From: Labedaea rhizosphaerae
GTDB lineage: Bacteria; Actinomycetota; Actinomycetes; Mycobacteriales; Pseudonocardiaceae
DNA length: 64,000 bases
Assembly (NCBI RefSeq): GCF_004362825.1
Contig: NZ_SNXZ01000002.1
Span: 310,001 to 374,000, forward strand
Reading direction: 5' to 3'
A program made the translations under genes and the position numbers. Shown here piece after piece: positions 55,625 to 64,000 of the stretch. The notes under the pieces are model-generated. The model saw only the letters and a list, made by a program, of their open reading frames with translations, had not been told where the DNA came from and ran no database searches. Every line of letters starts with the position of its first letter. The first letter of the stretch is position 1.

Positions 55625-58600
55625 TCAGAGCTGGGTGTCGATGAACGCGAAGATCTCGTCGTCGGAGGCGGAACCGACCTGGATCTCCTCGCCCGCCTGT
55701 TTCGTGCCGGCGTCGAGCCGGGCGAGCGTGCTGCGCAGGATGGCGAGCACCTTGATCCGCACCGAGTCGTCGTGCTCGGGCAGCGCCTCGGCGACCTTGT
55801 CGAGCACGACCCGCAACGTGTCGTCCGGGCTCTCGGGCGCCGGGCTGAGCGCGCTGTGCAGGTACTCGCCCATCTTCTGGGCCGTGGGGTGGTCGAACGC
55901 GAGCGTCGCGGGCAGCCGCAGGCCGGTGGCGCCGCTGAGCCGGTTGCGCAGCTCGACCGCCCGCATCGAGTCGAAGCCCAGCTCGGTGAACGCCGCATCG
56001 GCGGGCACGCCGTCCACGGCGGTGGCGAGCACCGTGGCGATGTGCGTGCGAACCAGGTCGACGAGCGCGTCCTGCGCCTCGGCCACGGACATCGCCGCCA
56101 ACCGTTCGAGCAGCTTGCCCGCCGCGCCGCTCTGACCGGCTGCGGCCGTCCGGCGTGTCTTGCGGACCAGGCCACGCAACGCGACCGGGAGCAACCCGCT
56201 CTCCGCGCTCGCCCGCAGCCCGGCGGCGTTCCAGGTGGCCGCGACGGTCAGCGGGTGCGGGGCGGTCAGCGCGTCGTCGAACAAGGCGAGCCCTTGGGCG
56301 ACCGTGAGCGGGACGACGCCGGTGCGGGCCAGCCGCGCCAGTTCCGCGTCGGTGAGCGCGCCGGTCATCCCGGTCTCGTTGGCCCAGAGACCCCAGGCGA
56401 TCGAGACCGCGGGCAGCCCGGCGTGGCGCCGGTGCGCGGCCAGCGCGTCGAGCGCGACGTTGGCCGCCGCGTAGTTGCCCTGGCCCGCGTTGCCGAGCAC
56501 GCCGGCGAGCGAGGAGAACAGCACGAACATCGACAAGGGCAGATCGGCGGTCAGCTCGTGCAGGTGCCACGCCGCGTCCACCTTGGGGGCCAGCACCCGG
56601 TCGAGGCTCTGGGTCGTCAGCGCGGGCACGGTGGCGTCGTCGAGCACACCGGCCGAGTGCACGACGCCGGCCAGCGGCTGGTCGGCCGGGATGCCGGCGA
56701 GCACTTCGGCGAGAGCGTCCTTATTGGACACATCGCAGGCGGCCACGCGCACCGACGCGCCGAGCTCTTCGAGTTCGGCCACCAGTTCCGCGGCACCCTC
56801 GGCCGCCGGACCGCGCCGCGACACCAGCACCAGCGACCGGACGCCGTGCCCGGTGACCAGCCGCCGCGCCACCAGCGCACCCAGACCACCGGTGCCGCCG
56901 GTCACCAGGACCGTGCCCGGGATCGGCTCCGGCGTGGCGGCGCCAAGCTTCCTGGTGGTCAACCGCGGCGCCGACACGGAGGTCCCCGTGTCATCCGTGC
57001 GGACCACCAGTTGTGGCTCGTCGGAGGCGAAGCCCGCCGCCAGCAACCGCCAGTCGGCGAAGCCCGAGGGCACGTCGGCGACAAGGAACGCACCAGGCTG
57101 CTCGGCCTGTGCGACCCGGACGAGACCCCACACGGCGGCGCCGGTCATGGCGGCCGGCTCCGCTCCAGCGTCCGGACCAACCGCACCGCTGGTCAGGAAC
57201 ACCAGGCGGGTGTCGCGGAACGCGGCGTCGTCGAGGCGTCCGAGCCAGTCCTGCAGCGTCGTCAACGTCCGGTTCGCGACGCCGTGCACGGCGGCCGGCA
57301 GGCCGTCCGCGGGTGCCTCGGTGGCGACCACGACGAAGTCCGGGGCGGGGGCACCGGCGACCACGGCGGCCGCCAGCGTGTCCACGCCCGCGTAGCAGGG
57401 CAGGTCCGCGACCGGCGCGCCGAGGCAGGCCCACCGTGCGTCAGCACCGCCGTCGTCGAGCGCGACCGGGGTCCAGACGAGGTCCTGCGCCGTGAGCCCG
57501 GCCGTGCCCGCCGACAACGCGTCGGCGGCCAGCTCCCGGACCCGCAGCGAGTCGATGGCCACCACGGGCGATCCGCTCGCGTCGGCCGCCTCGATGCCGA
57601 CGTCGTCACCGGACACGACCAGCCGGACCCGCAACGCGGTCGCGCCGGTGGCGTGCAGGCGGGCGCCGCGGAAGATGAACGGCAGCCGCAGCCCGTCACC
57701 GTCGTCGGCCAGCACCGCGGGTTGCAACGCTGCGTCGAACAAGGCCGGGTGGATGCCGAACCGCGCGACGTCCAGGCCCTCCGGCGCGGCCAGCTCGGCG
57801 AACACCTCGTCGCCGCGCTTCCACGCCTTGGTCACGCCCTGGAACAGCGGCCCGTAGCCGTAGCCCCGTTCGGCCAGCTCGTCGTAGCGCCGGGGTACGT
57901 CGACCGCTTCCGCTCCCGTGGGCGGCCACTGCACGGCCCACGCGCTGCGCTCCCCCGCATCGACGTCGGGACCGATGGTGCCGGAGCAACAACACGACCA
58001 CTCGTCCGAACCCTGGCGCGCGTAGACGGCGATGGCGCGGTGCTGGTCCTCGTCCGGTGCGGCGACGGTGATCTGCACCTCGGTGGCCGCGGATTCGGTC
58101 AGCACCAACGGGTTCTGCAGGGTCAGCTCCTGCACCTGGCGGCAGTCGGCGATCGACGCGGCCTCCAGGGCCAGCTCCACCAGCCCGGCGCCGGGGAACA
58201 GCACCACGTCGTTGACCGTGTGGTCGGCCAGCCAGGGCGTGGTTTGCGGCGAGAGGCTGCCCGCGAGCAGGAAGCCGCCGTCGGCCAGGTCGTGCACGGA
58301 AGTCATCAGCGGGTGCAGGTCGGTACCGCCCGCGGCCCGGCGGCGGTTCCAGTCCAGCCAGTGCCGCTTGCGGTCGAAGGCGTAGGTCGGCACGGCGAGG
58401 TCCGGGCGCGCGGCCGGGCCGAGCACCGTGGTCCAGGCGACCGGCGCGCCCAGCACGTATGCCTGCGCAGCGGCCTGGACGAACTGGCGCCAGTCGCCGT
58501 GCTCGCGGCGCAGCGTCGTGGTCGTGCGCCCGCTGAGCTCGGCGGCCGCCAGGATGTCCTCGATGTCGCCACGCAGCACGGAATGCGGGCTCACCTCGAG

Positions 58601-61084
58601 GAACAGCGGGGTGCCCGAGCCGGCGAACCGGCCGATGGCCTGCTCGAACCGCACCGGGTTGCGCAGGTTGTCGTACCAGTAACCGGAGTTGAGCTTGCCG
58701 GTCGGGATGAACTCGGCGTGCAGCGACGAGCAGAACTCCACGTCGCAGTCGCGCGGCTCGACGCCGCCCAGCACGTCGGCCAGCTCGTCGCGCAGCGCGT
58801 CGATGTGCGGGGTGTGCGAGGCGTAGTCCACCTTGATCCGGCGGACCTTCACCGGGCCGTCGGCGTTGGCGTCGACGAGTTCGTCGAGCGCGTCGACGTC
58901 TCCCGCGAGGACACAACTCGCCGGTCCACTGTGGACGGCCACCCAGAGCCGGTCCGCCCACGGGGCCAGCAACTGCTCGGCCTCGGCCGGCGCCAGCGCG
59001 ACCGCGGCCATGCCGCCGGTGCCGCGGATGCGCTCCAATGCCTTGCTGCGCAACGCGACGATCCGCGCGGCGTCGGCCAGCGACAGCGCGCCGGCCACGT
59101 ACGCGGCCGCGATCTCGCCTTGCGAGTGCCCGATCACCGCGCTGGGCTCGACGCCGACCGACCGCCAGAGCCGCGCGAGCGAGACCATCACCGCGAACAG
59201 CGCGGGCTGGATCACCGCCGAGCTCTCCAGCGCGGGTGCCCCGTCCTCGCCACGCAACACCGCGATCACCGACCAGCCGGTGTGCGGGGCGATCGCGGCG
59301 TCGCAGAGCCGCAGCTCTTGGGCGAACGCCTCGTTGGTGTCCAGCAGCTTCGTGGCCATGCCGGCCCACTGCGTGCCCTGCCCGGGGAACACGAACACCG
59401 GGCGCACACCCGGACCGGCGACCCCGGTCAGCAGCGCCTGGTGCGGTTCGCCGTCGGCCAGGGCGGCCAGCGCGGCCAGCAACTCGGTGCGGTCCTGCGC
59501 GTGGACCACGGCCCGGTGCTCCATCGGGGTGCGGGTGGCCAGGACCCGGCCCGCGTCGGTCAGCTCGGCGGGTGGCGCCGAGGCCGCGAACTCCCGCAGC
59601 CGCGCGGCCTGCAGGCGCAGCGACGCCTCCGTGCGGGCGGAGACGACCCACACCAGCGGGTCGGCCGCGACCGGTTCGGGCGCCTGCTCGACGGGTTCCG
59701 GTGCGTGTTCCAGGATCACGTGGGCGTTGGTGCCGCTGATGCCGAAGCTCGACACGCCGCAGCGGCGGGTGCCCTCGGCCGGCCAGGCCATCCGCTCGGT
59801 GACCACGCGGATCCCGGCGTCCCAGTCGATGTGGGTGCTCGGGCGGTCCCCGACGTGCAACGACGGCGGAAGCTCGCCGTGCCGCATCGCCATGATCATC
59901 TTGATCAGACCGGCCACGCCGGCCGCCGCCTGCGTGTGCCCGAAGTTCGACTTGGCGGACCCGATCCACAACGGCTCGCCGTCGCCGGTCCGGCCGCGGC
60001 CGTAGGTCGCTGCCAGGGCGCCCGCCTCGATCGGGTCACCCAGTGGCGTCCCGGTTCCGTGCGCCTCCACCGCGTGCACGTCGCGCGCGTCCAGTCGCGC
60101 GTCGGCCAGCGCCTGCCAGATCACCTTCTCCTGCGCGGGACCGGACGGCGCGGCCATGCCGTTGCTGCGCCCGTCCTGGTTCACCGCGGAACCACGCACG
60201 ACCGCCAGCACCTGGTGCCCGTTGCGCACCGCGTCCGACAACCGCTCGAGCACGAGCACGCCGACACCCTCGGACCACGCGGCACCGGCGGCGTCCGCGG
60301 AGAACGCCCGGCAACGACCGTCCGGTGAGGACGCGCGTTGCCGGCAGAACTCCACGAAGGCGTCCGGAGTGGCCATGACGTTGACGCCACCGGCCAGGGC
60401 GAGCGAGCACTCTCCGCGCCGCAAAGCGTTGGCGGCCAAGTGAAGCGCGACCAGCGACGACGAGCAAGCCGTGTCCAGGCTGACCGCGGGACCCTCGAAG
60501 CCGAAGGTGTAGGCCACCCGCCCGGACAGCACGCTGGCCGCGCTCGAGGTCATCAGGTTGGCCTCGACCTCGGCGGGCACGGCCCCGATGAAGCGCGTCG
60601 CGTAGAAGTCGTAGATCGAGCCGGCGAACACCCCGGTGCGGGAGCCACGCAGCCCGGCCGGGTCGATCCCGGCCCGCTCCAGCGCCTCCCACACGGTCTC
60701 CAGGAACAGCCGGTGCTGCGGGTCTGCCGTCAACGCCGCGCCCGGGCTCATCCCGAAGAAGTCCGCGTCGAAGTCGCCTGCCTCGTAAAGGAACCCGCTC
60801 TGGCGCACGTAGGCGTGCCCGGCTGCCTCGGGATCCGGGTCGTACAGCTCGTCGAGGTCCCAGCCGCGGTCGGCCGGGAAGTCGCCGATCGCGTCCACCC
60901 CGCCGGCGACCAGGTCCCACAGCTGCTCGGGGGTGCGCACGCCGCCGGGGAACCGGCAGCCCATGCCCACCACGGCGATCGGCTCGTGCCGCGCCGACTC
61001 GGCCTCGGCGAGCCGGTTCCGGACCGCGGCGAGTTCCTGCGTCGCTCGCTTCAGGTAACTGCGCAGTTCTTCCTCGGTGGCCAT
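55625..61084 (-). CDS. polyketide synthase, KS-AT-DH-KR-ACP (methylmalonyl)
   Basis: A 1819-residue protein with an N-terminal docking helix ([18 protein letters not shown]). KS Cys lies near 205 (DTACSSSL). AT has GHSQGE near 651 and YASH near 753, predicting methylmalonyl-CoA. DH has '[15 protein letters not shown]' near 955, where Asp replaces the usual Gly four residues after His, and 'DAALQPAV' near 1117. KR has 'VTGGTGGLG' near 1391 and the B-type 'VLDDATV', with Tyr near 1536. ACP 'LGFDSM' lies near 1705. No ER. The ATG at 61084 has GGAGAGG upstream. It is a classical actinomycete module; the product after it would be a 2-methyl enoyl or a 2-methyl 3-hydroxy unit depending on DH activity. 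Confidence 0.93.
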   Translation of the reverse strand: MATEEELRSYLKRATQELAAVRNRLAEAESARHEPIAVVGMGCRFPGGVRTPEQLWDLVAGGVDAIGDFPADRGWDLDELYDPDPEAAGHAYVRQSGFLYEAGDFDADFFGMSPGAALTADPQHRLFLETVWEALERAGIDPAGLRGSRTGVFAGSIYDFYATRFIGAVPAEVEANLMTSSAASVLSGRVAYTFGFEGPAVSLDTACSSSLVALHLAANALRRGECSLALAGGVNVMATPDAFVEFCRQRASSPDGRCRAFSADAAGAAWSEGVGVLVLERLSDAVRNGHQVLAVVRGSAVNQDGRSNGMAAPSGPAQEKVIWQALADARLDARDVHAVEAHGTGTPLGDPIEAGALAATYGRGRTGDGEPLWIGSAKSNFGHTQAAAGVAGLIKMIMAMRHGELPPSLHVGDRPSTHIDWDAGIRVVTERMAWPAEGTRRCGVSSFGISGTNAHVILEHAPEPVEQAPEPVAADPLVWVVSARTEASLRLQAARLREFAASAPPAELTDAGRVLATRTPMEHRAVVHAQDRTELLAALAALADGEPHQALLTGVAGPGVRPVFVFPGQGTQWAGMATKLLDTNEAFAQELRLCDAAIAPHTGWSVIAVLRGEDGAPALESSAVIQPALFAVMVSLARLWRSVGVEPSAVIGHSQGEIAAAYVAGALSLADAARIVALRSKALERIRGTGGMAAVALAPAEAEQLLAPWADRLWVAVHSGPASCVLAGDVDALDELVDANADGPVKVRRIKVDYASHTPHIDALRDELADVLGGVEPRDCDVEFCSSLHAEFIPTGKLNSGYWYDNLRNPVRFEQAIGRFAGSGTPLFLEVSPHSVLRGDIEDILAAAELSGRTTTTLRREHGDWRQFVQAAAQAYVLGAPVAWTTVLGPAARPDLAVPTYAFDRKRHWLDWNRRRAAGGTDLHPLMTSVHDLADGGFLLAGSLSPQTTPWLADHTVNDVVLFPGAGLVELALEAASIADCRQVQELTLQNPLVLTESAATEVQITVAAPDEDQHRAIAVYARQGSDEWSCCCSGTIGPDVDAGERSAWAVQWPPTGAEAVDVPRRYDELAERGYGYGPLFQGVTKAWKRGDEVFAELAAPEGLDVARFGIHPALFDAALQPAVLADDGDGLRLPFIFRGARLHATGATALRVRLVVSGDDVGIEAADASGSPVVAIDSLRVRELAADALSAGTAGLTAQDLVWTPVALDDGGADARWACLGAPVADLPCYAGVDTLAAAVVAGAPAPDFVVVATEAPADGLPAAVHGVANRTLTTLQDWLGRLDDAAFRDTRLVFLTSGAVGPDAGAEPAAMTGAAVWGLVRVAQAEQPGAFLVADVPSGFADWRLLAAGFASDEPQLVVRTDDTGTSVSAPRLTTRKLGAATPEPIPGTVLVTGGTGGLGALVARRLVTGHGVRSLVLVSRRGPAAEGAAELVAELEELGASVRVAACDVSNKDALAEVLAGIPADQPLAGVVHSAGVLDDATVPALTTQSLDRVLAPKVDAAWHLHELTADLPLSMFVLFSSLAGVLGNAGQGNYAAANVALDALAAHRRHAGLPAVSIAWGLWANETGMTGALTDAELARLARTGVVPLTVAQGLALFDDALTAPHPLTVAATWNAAGLRASAESGLLPVALRGLVRKTRRTAAAGQSGAAGKLLERLAAMSVAEAQDALVDLVRTHIATVLATAVDGVPADAAFTELGFDSMRAVELRNRLSGATGLRLPATLAFDHPTAQKMGEYLHSALSPAPESPDDTLRVVLDKVAEALPEHDDSVRIKVLAILRSTLARLDAGTKQAGEEIQVGSASDDEIFAFIDTQL

Positions 61085-61118
61085 GACGAACCTCTCCATC
61101 CAACCCAGCGGGCAGCGA

Positions 61119-64000
61119 TCAGGCTTTGTTGTCGATGAGGGCGAAGATCTCTTCGTCCGATGCGGTGCTCACCTGGTCCAGGAGCCCGGCGGTCAACCTG
61201 ACCGGCTCCGGGTCGACGAACCGGCCGACCGCACCGCGCAGGAAGGTCAGCAACGCCGCGCGACCGTCCTCGTCCTGCTGGCCGAGGATGCCGTCGATGT
61301 CGTCCAGCGCGGCCCGCAACTGGTCCTGCGGGCTCGGTTTGGCCGGCGTGAGCAAGGTGCGCAGGTGCTCGGCCAGCCGCGCCACCGTCGGGTGGTCGAA
61401 GGCGAGCGTGCTCGGCAACTGCAGCCCGGCCACGGCGTCGAGCCGGTTGCGCAGTTCGACCGCGCTGAGCGAGTCGAAGCCGAGGTCGGAGAACTCCAGG
61501 TCGATGTCCACCAGGTCCGGGCTGGACTTGGCCAGCACCGCGGCGACGTGGCCGCGGACCAGGTCGGTCACCGTGCGGCGGGCCTCGGCCTCGGGCATCT
61601 CGGCCAGCCGCGCGGCCAGCGCGGAGCGCCGAGCGGCCGACTCGCCGGACGCGGCGGCACGGACCGGCACGAGACCGCGCAGGATCGACGGCAGCGCACC
61701 GGCGTCGGCCCGGCCGCGCAGCCCGGCGGTGTTCCAGTTCGCCGCCACCACAAGGGAAAGCGGCGAGGTGAGCGCGGTGTCGAAGACGGCGAGACCCTGC
61801 TCGACGCTCAGCGCGGCGACCCCGGAGCGGGCCAGGCGGGCCACGTCGGTGTCGGAGAGCTTCCCGCTCATCCCGGTCGCGGTGTCCCACAAGCCCCAGG
61901 CGATCGATACGGCGGGCAGGCCCAGCCCGTGCCGGTGGGCGGCCACGCCGTCCACCGCGGCGTTCGCCGCCGCGTACGCGCCCTGTCCCGGGTTGCCGAC
62001 CACGCCGGCGAGCGAGGAGAACAGCACGAACAACGACACCGGCAGGTCGGCGGTCAGCTCGTGCAGGTGCCAGGCGGCCAGCGCCTTCGGCCCGAGCGTC
62101 GCCACGACGCGGTCGGCGGTCAGCCCGTCCACCGTCGCGTCGGCCAGCACGCCCGCGGCGTGCACCACGCCGCACAACGGGCGCTCGGCGGGGATGTCCG
62201 CGAGGACCGCGGCCAGTGCGTCCTTTTCGGACACGTCACCGGCCGCCACCCGCACCGACGCGCCAAGGCTTTCGAGTTCCTCGACCAGTTCCGTGGCGCC
62301 CTCGGCCGCAGGACCGCGCCGCGACACCAGCACCAGCGAGCGCACCCCGTGGCCGGTCACCAGCTTGCGCGCGACCAGCGCGCCGAGTCCACCGGTCCCG
62401 CCGGTCACCAGCACGGTCCCCGACTCCGGGGCCGTCCACGGCTCGGCGGCCGGGTCCGGCCGCCTGCGGGCCACCCGCGGCACCAGGACCTGACCCGCCC
62501 GGACCAGCAGCTGCGATTCGCCCGCGCGCACGGCGGCGGTGAGCAGGTGCCAGTCGCCGAACCCGGCGGGCGCGTCGAGCAGTACGAACCGGCCCGGGTG
62601 CTCGGCCTGCACGGCGCGCACCATGCCCCACACCGGCCCGGCCACGACCGGCCCGGTACCGCTCTCGTCGAACGCGCCGCTGGTCACCAGGACCAGGCGG
62701 CTGTCGGTGAAGCGCTCGTCGGCCAGCCAGCCCTGCACGGCGCTCAGCGTCCGAACGGTCAGCTCGCGCAGATCGTCGGTCACCGAGGAACCATGCGGGC
62801 GCAGGCCGATCACGACGCAGTCCGGCGCGGCCGAGACGATGTCGTCCAGTCCATCCACTGTGGACTCTACGGTCAGCCACCGCAGCGGCTCGCCGCCGTC
62901 GGTCGCGTCGGCGGGCACCCAGTCCACCGCGCCCAGCTCGGGGGCGCCGCCACCGGCCATCGCCGCCAGCGCGGCCGCGGGCACGGCCCGGGTGCGCACC
63001 GCGTCGATGCCGAAGACCAGCTGCCCGTCGGCGTCGGCAGCGGTCACCGTCGTCGCGTCGCCCGAGGTGGTCAGCCGCACCCGCAGGGCCGCCGCGCCAG
63101 ATGCCCGCAACCGGCTGCCCTGGAAAACGAACGGCAGCCGGAGCTCGCCGGCTTCGGCGGTGAGCAGCAAGGGGTGGAACGCGGCGTCCAGCAGGGCGGG
63201 GTGGATCCCGAACCCGCTCAACGCGAGGTCGTCGGGCGCGGTGAGCTCGGCGAACAGCTCGTCGTCGCGGCGCCACACGGCGGACACGGCCCGGAACGCC
63301 GGACCGTACTGGTACCCGATGGTCTCCAGTTCGACGTACCCGCCGTCGACGTCGACCTCGCTCGCCCCGGCCGGCGGCCACGAACGGGCCCAGTCGGTGT
63401 CGGCGGCCTTGTCCGGCCCGGCGGCGGCGAACGACCCGGAGGCGCTGCGCGTCCAGCCTTCGTCGCCGGTGCGGGAGTAGACCTGGAACTTGCGGCCCTC
63501 GGCCGCGCCCCGCTCGACGACGACTTGCAGCGCAAGCTCACCACCCGGTGAGAGCAGCAGCGGCGCCTCGAACATCAGCTCGGCGACCTCGTCGAAACCG
63601 GCCTGCGCACCGGCGACCAGCACCGCTTCGAGCACCGCGGTGCCCGGCACCACGACCGCTCCGCCCACCTGGTGGTCGGTCAGCCAGGGCAGCCCGGCGG
63701 CGGAGATCCGCCCGGTGAGCACGAAGCCCCCGTCGTCGCCGAGCTCCACCGACGCCCCCAGCAGGGGGTGGTCCAGCGCGCGCTGGCCGACCGAGGCGAC
63801 ATCGGAGCCGCGGTGCGTCGCGTCGATCCAGTAACGCTTGCGGTCAAAGGCATACGTGGGCAGCGCCACGGCCGGCCCCGCGCCCGGCCCGAACAGCGCG
63901 GGCCAGTCGACGCCGACCCCGGTGACGCTCGCCTTGGCCAGGCACGTGGTGAACGCGGTGGTCTCGGCCACCTTGCGCCGCTGCAGGGCGACCACGGTGG
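61119..64000 (-). CDS. polyketide synthase, C-terminal part (AT end-DH-KR-ACP)
   Basis: About 960 residues are in the window; the protein continues past the right edge, so KS and most of AT are unseen. The post-AT linker '[15 protein letters not shown]' leads into DH, with the intact '[14 protein letters not shown]' (H-x3-G-x4-P) and 'LLDAAFHPL'. KR has 'VTGGTGGLG' and 'VLADATVDG' (LAD in place of LDD, still the B-type Asp) and Tyr in '[11 protein letters not shown]'. ACP '[11 protein letters not shown]' ends the protein, followed by a short acidic docking tail. It would leave a double bond in the chain. It lies 34 nt upstream of the next PKS. Confidence 0.9.
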   Translation of the reverse strand, partial: TVVALQRRKVAETTAFTTCLAKASVTGVGVDWPALFGPGAGPAVALPTYAFDRKRYWIDATHRGSDVASVGQRALDHPLLGASVELGDDGGFVLTGRISAAGLPWLTDHQVGGAVVVPGTAVLEAVLVAGAQAGFDEVAELMFEAPLLLSPGGELALQVVVERGAAEGRKFQVYSRTGDEGWTRSASGSFAAAGPDKAADTDWARSWPPAGASEVDVDGGYVELETIGYQYGPAFRAVSAVWRRDDELFAELTAPDDLALSGFGIHPALLDAAFHPLLLTAEAGELRLPFVFQGSRLRASGAAALRVRLTTSGDATTVTAADADGQLVFGIDAVRTRAVPAAALAAMAGGGAPELGAVDWVPADATDGGEPLRWLTVESTVDGLDDIVSAAPDCVVIGLRPHGSSVTDDLRELTVRTLSAVQGWLADERFTDSRLVLVTSGAFDESGTGPVVAGPVWGMVRAVQAEHPGRFVLLDAPAGFGDWHLLTAAVRAGESQLLVRAGQVLVPRVARRRPDPAAEPWTAPESGTVLVTGGTGGLGALVARKLVTGHGVRSLVLVSRRGPAAEGATELVEELESLGASVRVAAGDVSEKDALAAVLADIPAERPLCGVVHAAGVLADATVDGLTADRVVATLGPKALAAWHLHELTADLPVSLFVLFSSLAGVVGNPGQGAYAAANAAVDGVAAHRHGLGLPAVSIAWGLWDTATGMSGKLSDTDVARLARSGVAALSVEQGLAVFDTALTSPLSLVVAANWNTAGLRGRADAGALPSILRGLVPVRAAASGESAARRSALAARLAEMPEAEARRTVTDLVRGHVAAVLAKSSPDLVDIDLEFSDLGFDSLSAVELRNRLDAVAGLQLPSTLAFDHPTVARLAEHLRTLLTPAKPSPQDQLRAALDDIDGILGQQDEDGRAALLTFLRGAVGRFVDPEPVRLTAGLLDQVSTASDEEIFALIDNKA

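Overview
This is high-GC actinomycete DNA (GC-rich third codon positions, GTG starts, GTGA/ATGA stop-start overlaps, mycothiol-type arsenate reductase, ECF42-type sigma factor, SCO6745- and DUF6098-like proteins). The gene mix suggests a member of the Pseudonocardiales or a related filamentous actinomycete, but nothing in the window fixes the genus.

Positions 1-18500 are chromosomal accessory and housekeeping genes: an arsenic pair (arsR-arsC), a partner-switching pair (SpoIIE-type phosphatase and anti-sigma-type ATPase), a 3-hydroxyisobutyrate-dehydrogenase-like enzyme, a YCII protein coupled to an ECF42 sigma factor, a methyltransferase, a GntR-acdS (ACC deaminase) operon with a 24-nt perfect palindrome over its promoter, a Tat-exported M15 peptidase, a STAS-like protein, a universal stress protein, a PucR regulator, two adjacent genes each broken by a single extra base (DUF4386 and SDR), a DivIVA-like coiled-coil protein and a DoxX protein.

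Positions 18550-64000 (continuing past the right edge) form a modular type I polyketide cluster. Left arm, minus strand: AsnB-like amidotransferase, free-standing ACP, acyl-AMP ligase and PLP-dependent decarboxylase. The last three overlap by ATGA and look like a device for making an aminoacyl- or amide-bearing acyl-ACP. A GT39-type membrane protein lies beside them. Centre, plus strand: a two-gene ABC exporter, a PKS protein with KS-KR-ACP but no AT, and a translationally coupled acyl-CoA dehydrogenase, closed by a 19-bp bidirectional terminator. Right arm, minus strand: four PKS proteins (the most upstream cut by the window edge), then a 3-hydroxyacyl-CoA dehydrogenase, an ACP, an acyl-CoA dehydrogenase and an FkbH-like protein (the alkoxymalonyl-ACP cassette), a type II thioesterase, and a MetN/NIL-like protein that has lost its ATPase motifs.

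Read in order of transcription, the assembly line runs [off-window]...AT-DH-KR-ACP; KS-AT(methylmalonyl)-DH-KR-ACP; KS-AT-KR-ACP; (KS-AT-KR-ACP)x3; and possibly then the AT-less KS-KR-ACP. The later modules keep KR but lack DH and ER, so a chain with several adjacent hydroxyls is expected. The extender cassette has no O-methyltransferase in the window, which fits hydroxymalonyl-ACP as in zwittermicin A rather than methoxymalonyl-ACP. No terminal thioesterase domain is seen. I do not recognise the product. The most unusual features are the AT-less module inside a cis-AT line, two structurally different module lineages in one line, matching acidic N-termini and basic C-termini that suggest an order for the proteins, and the dead MetN-like subunit in the extender operon.
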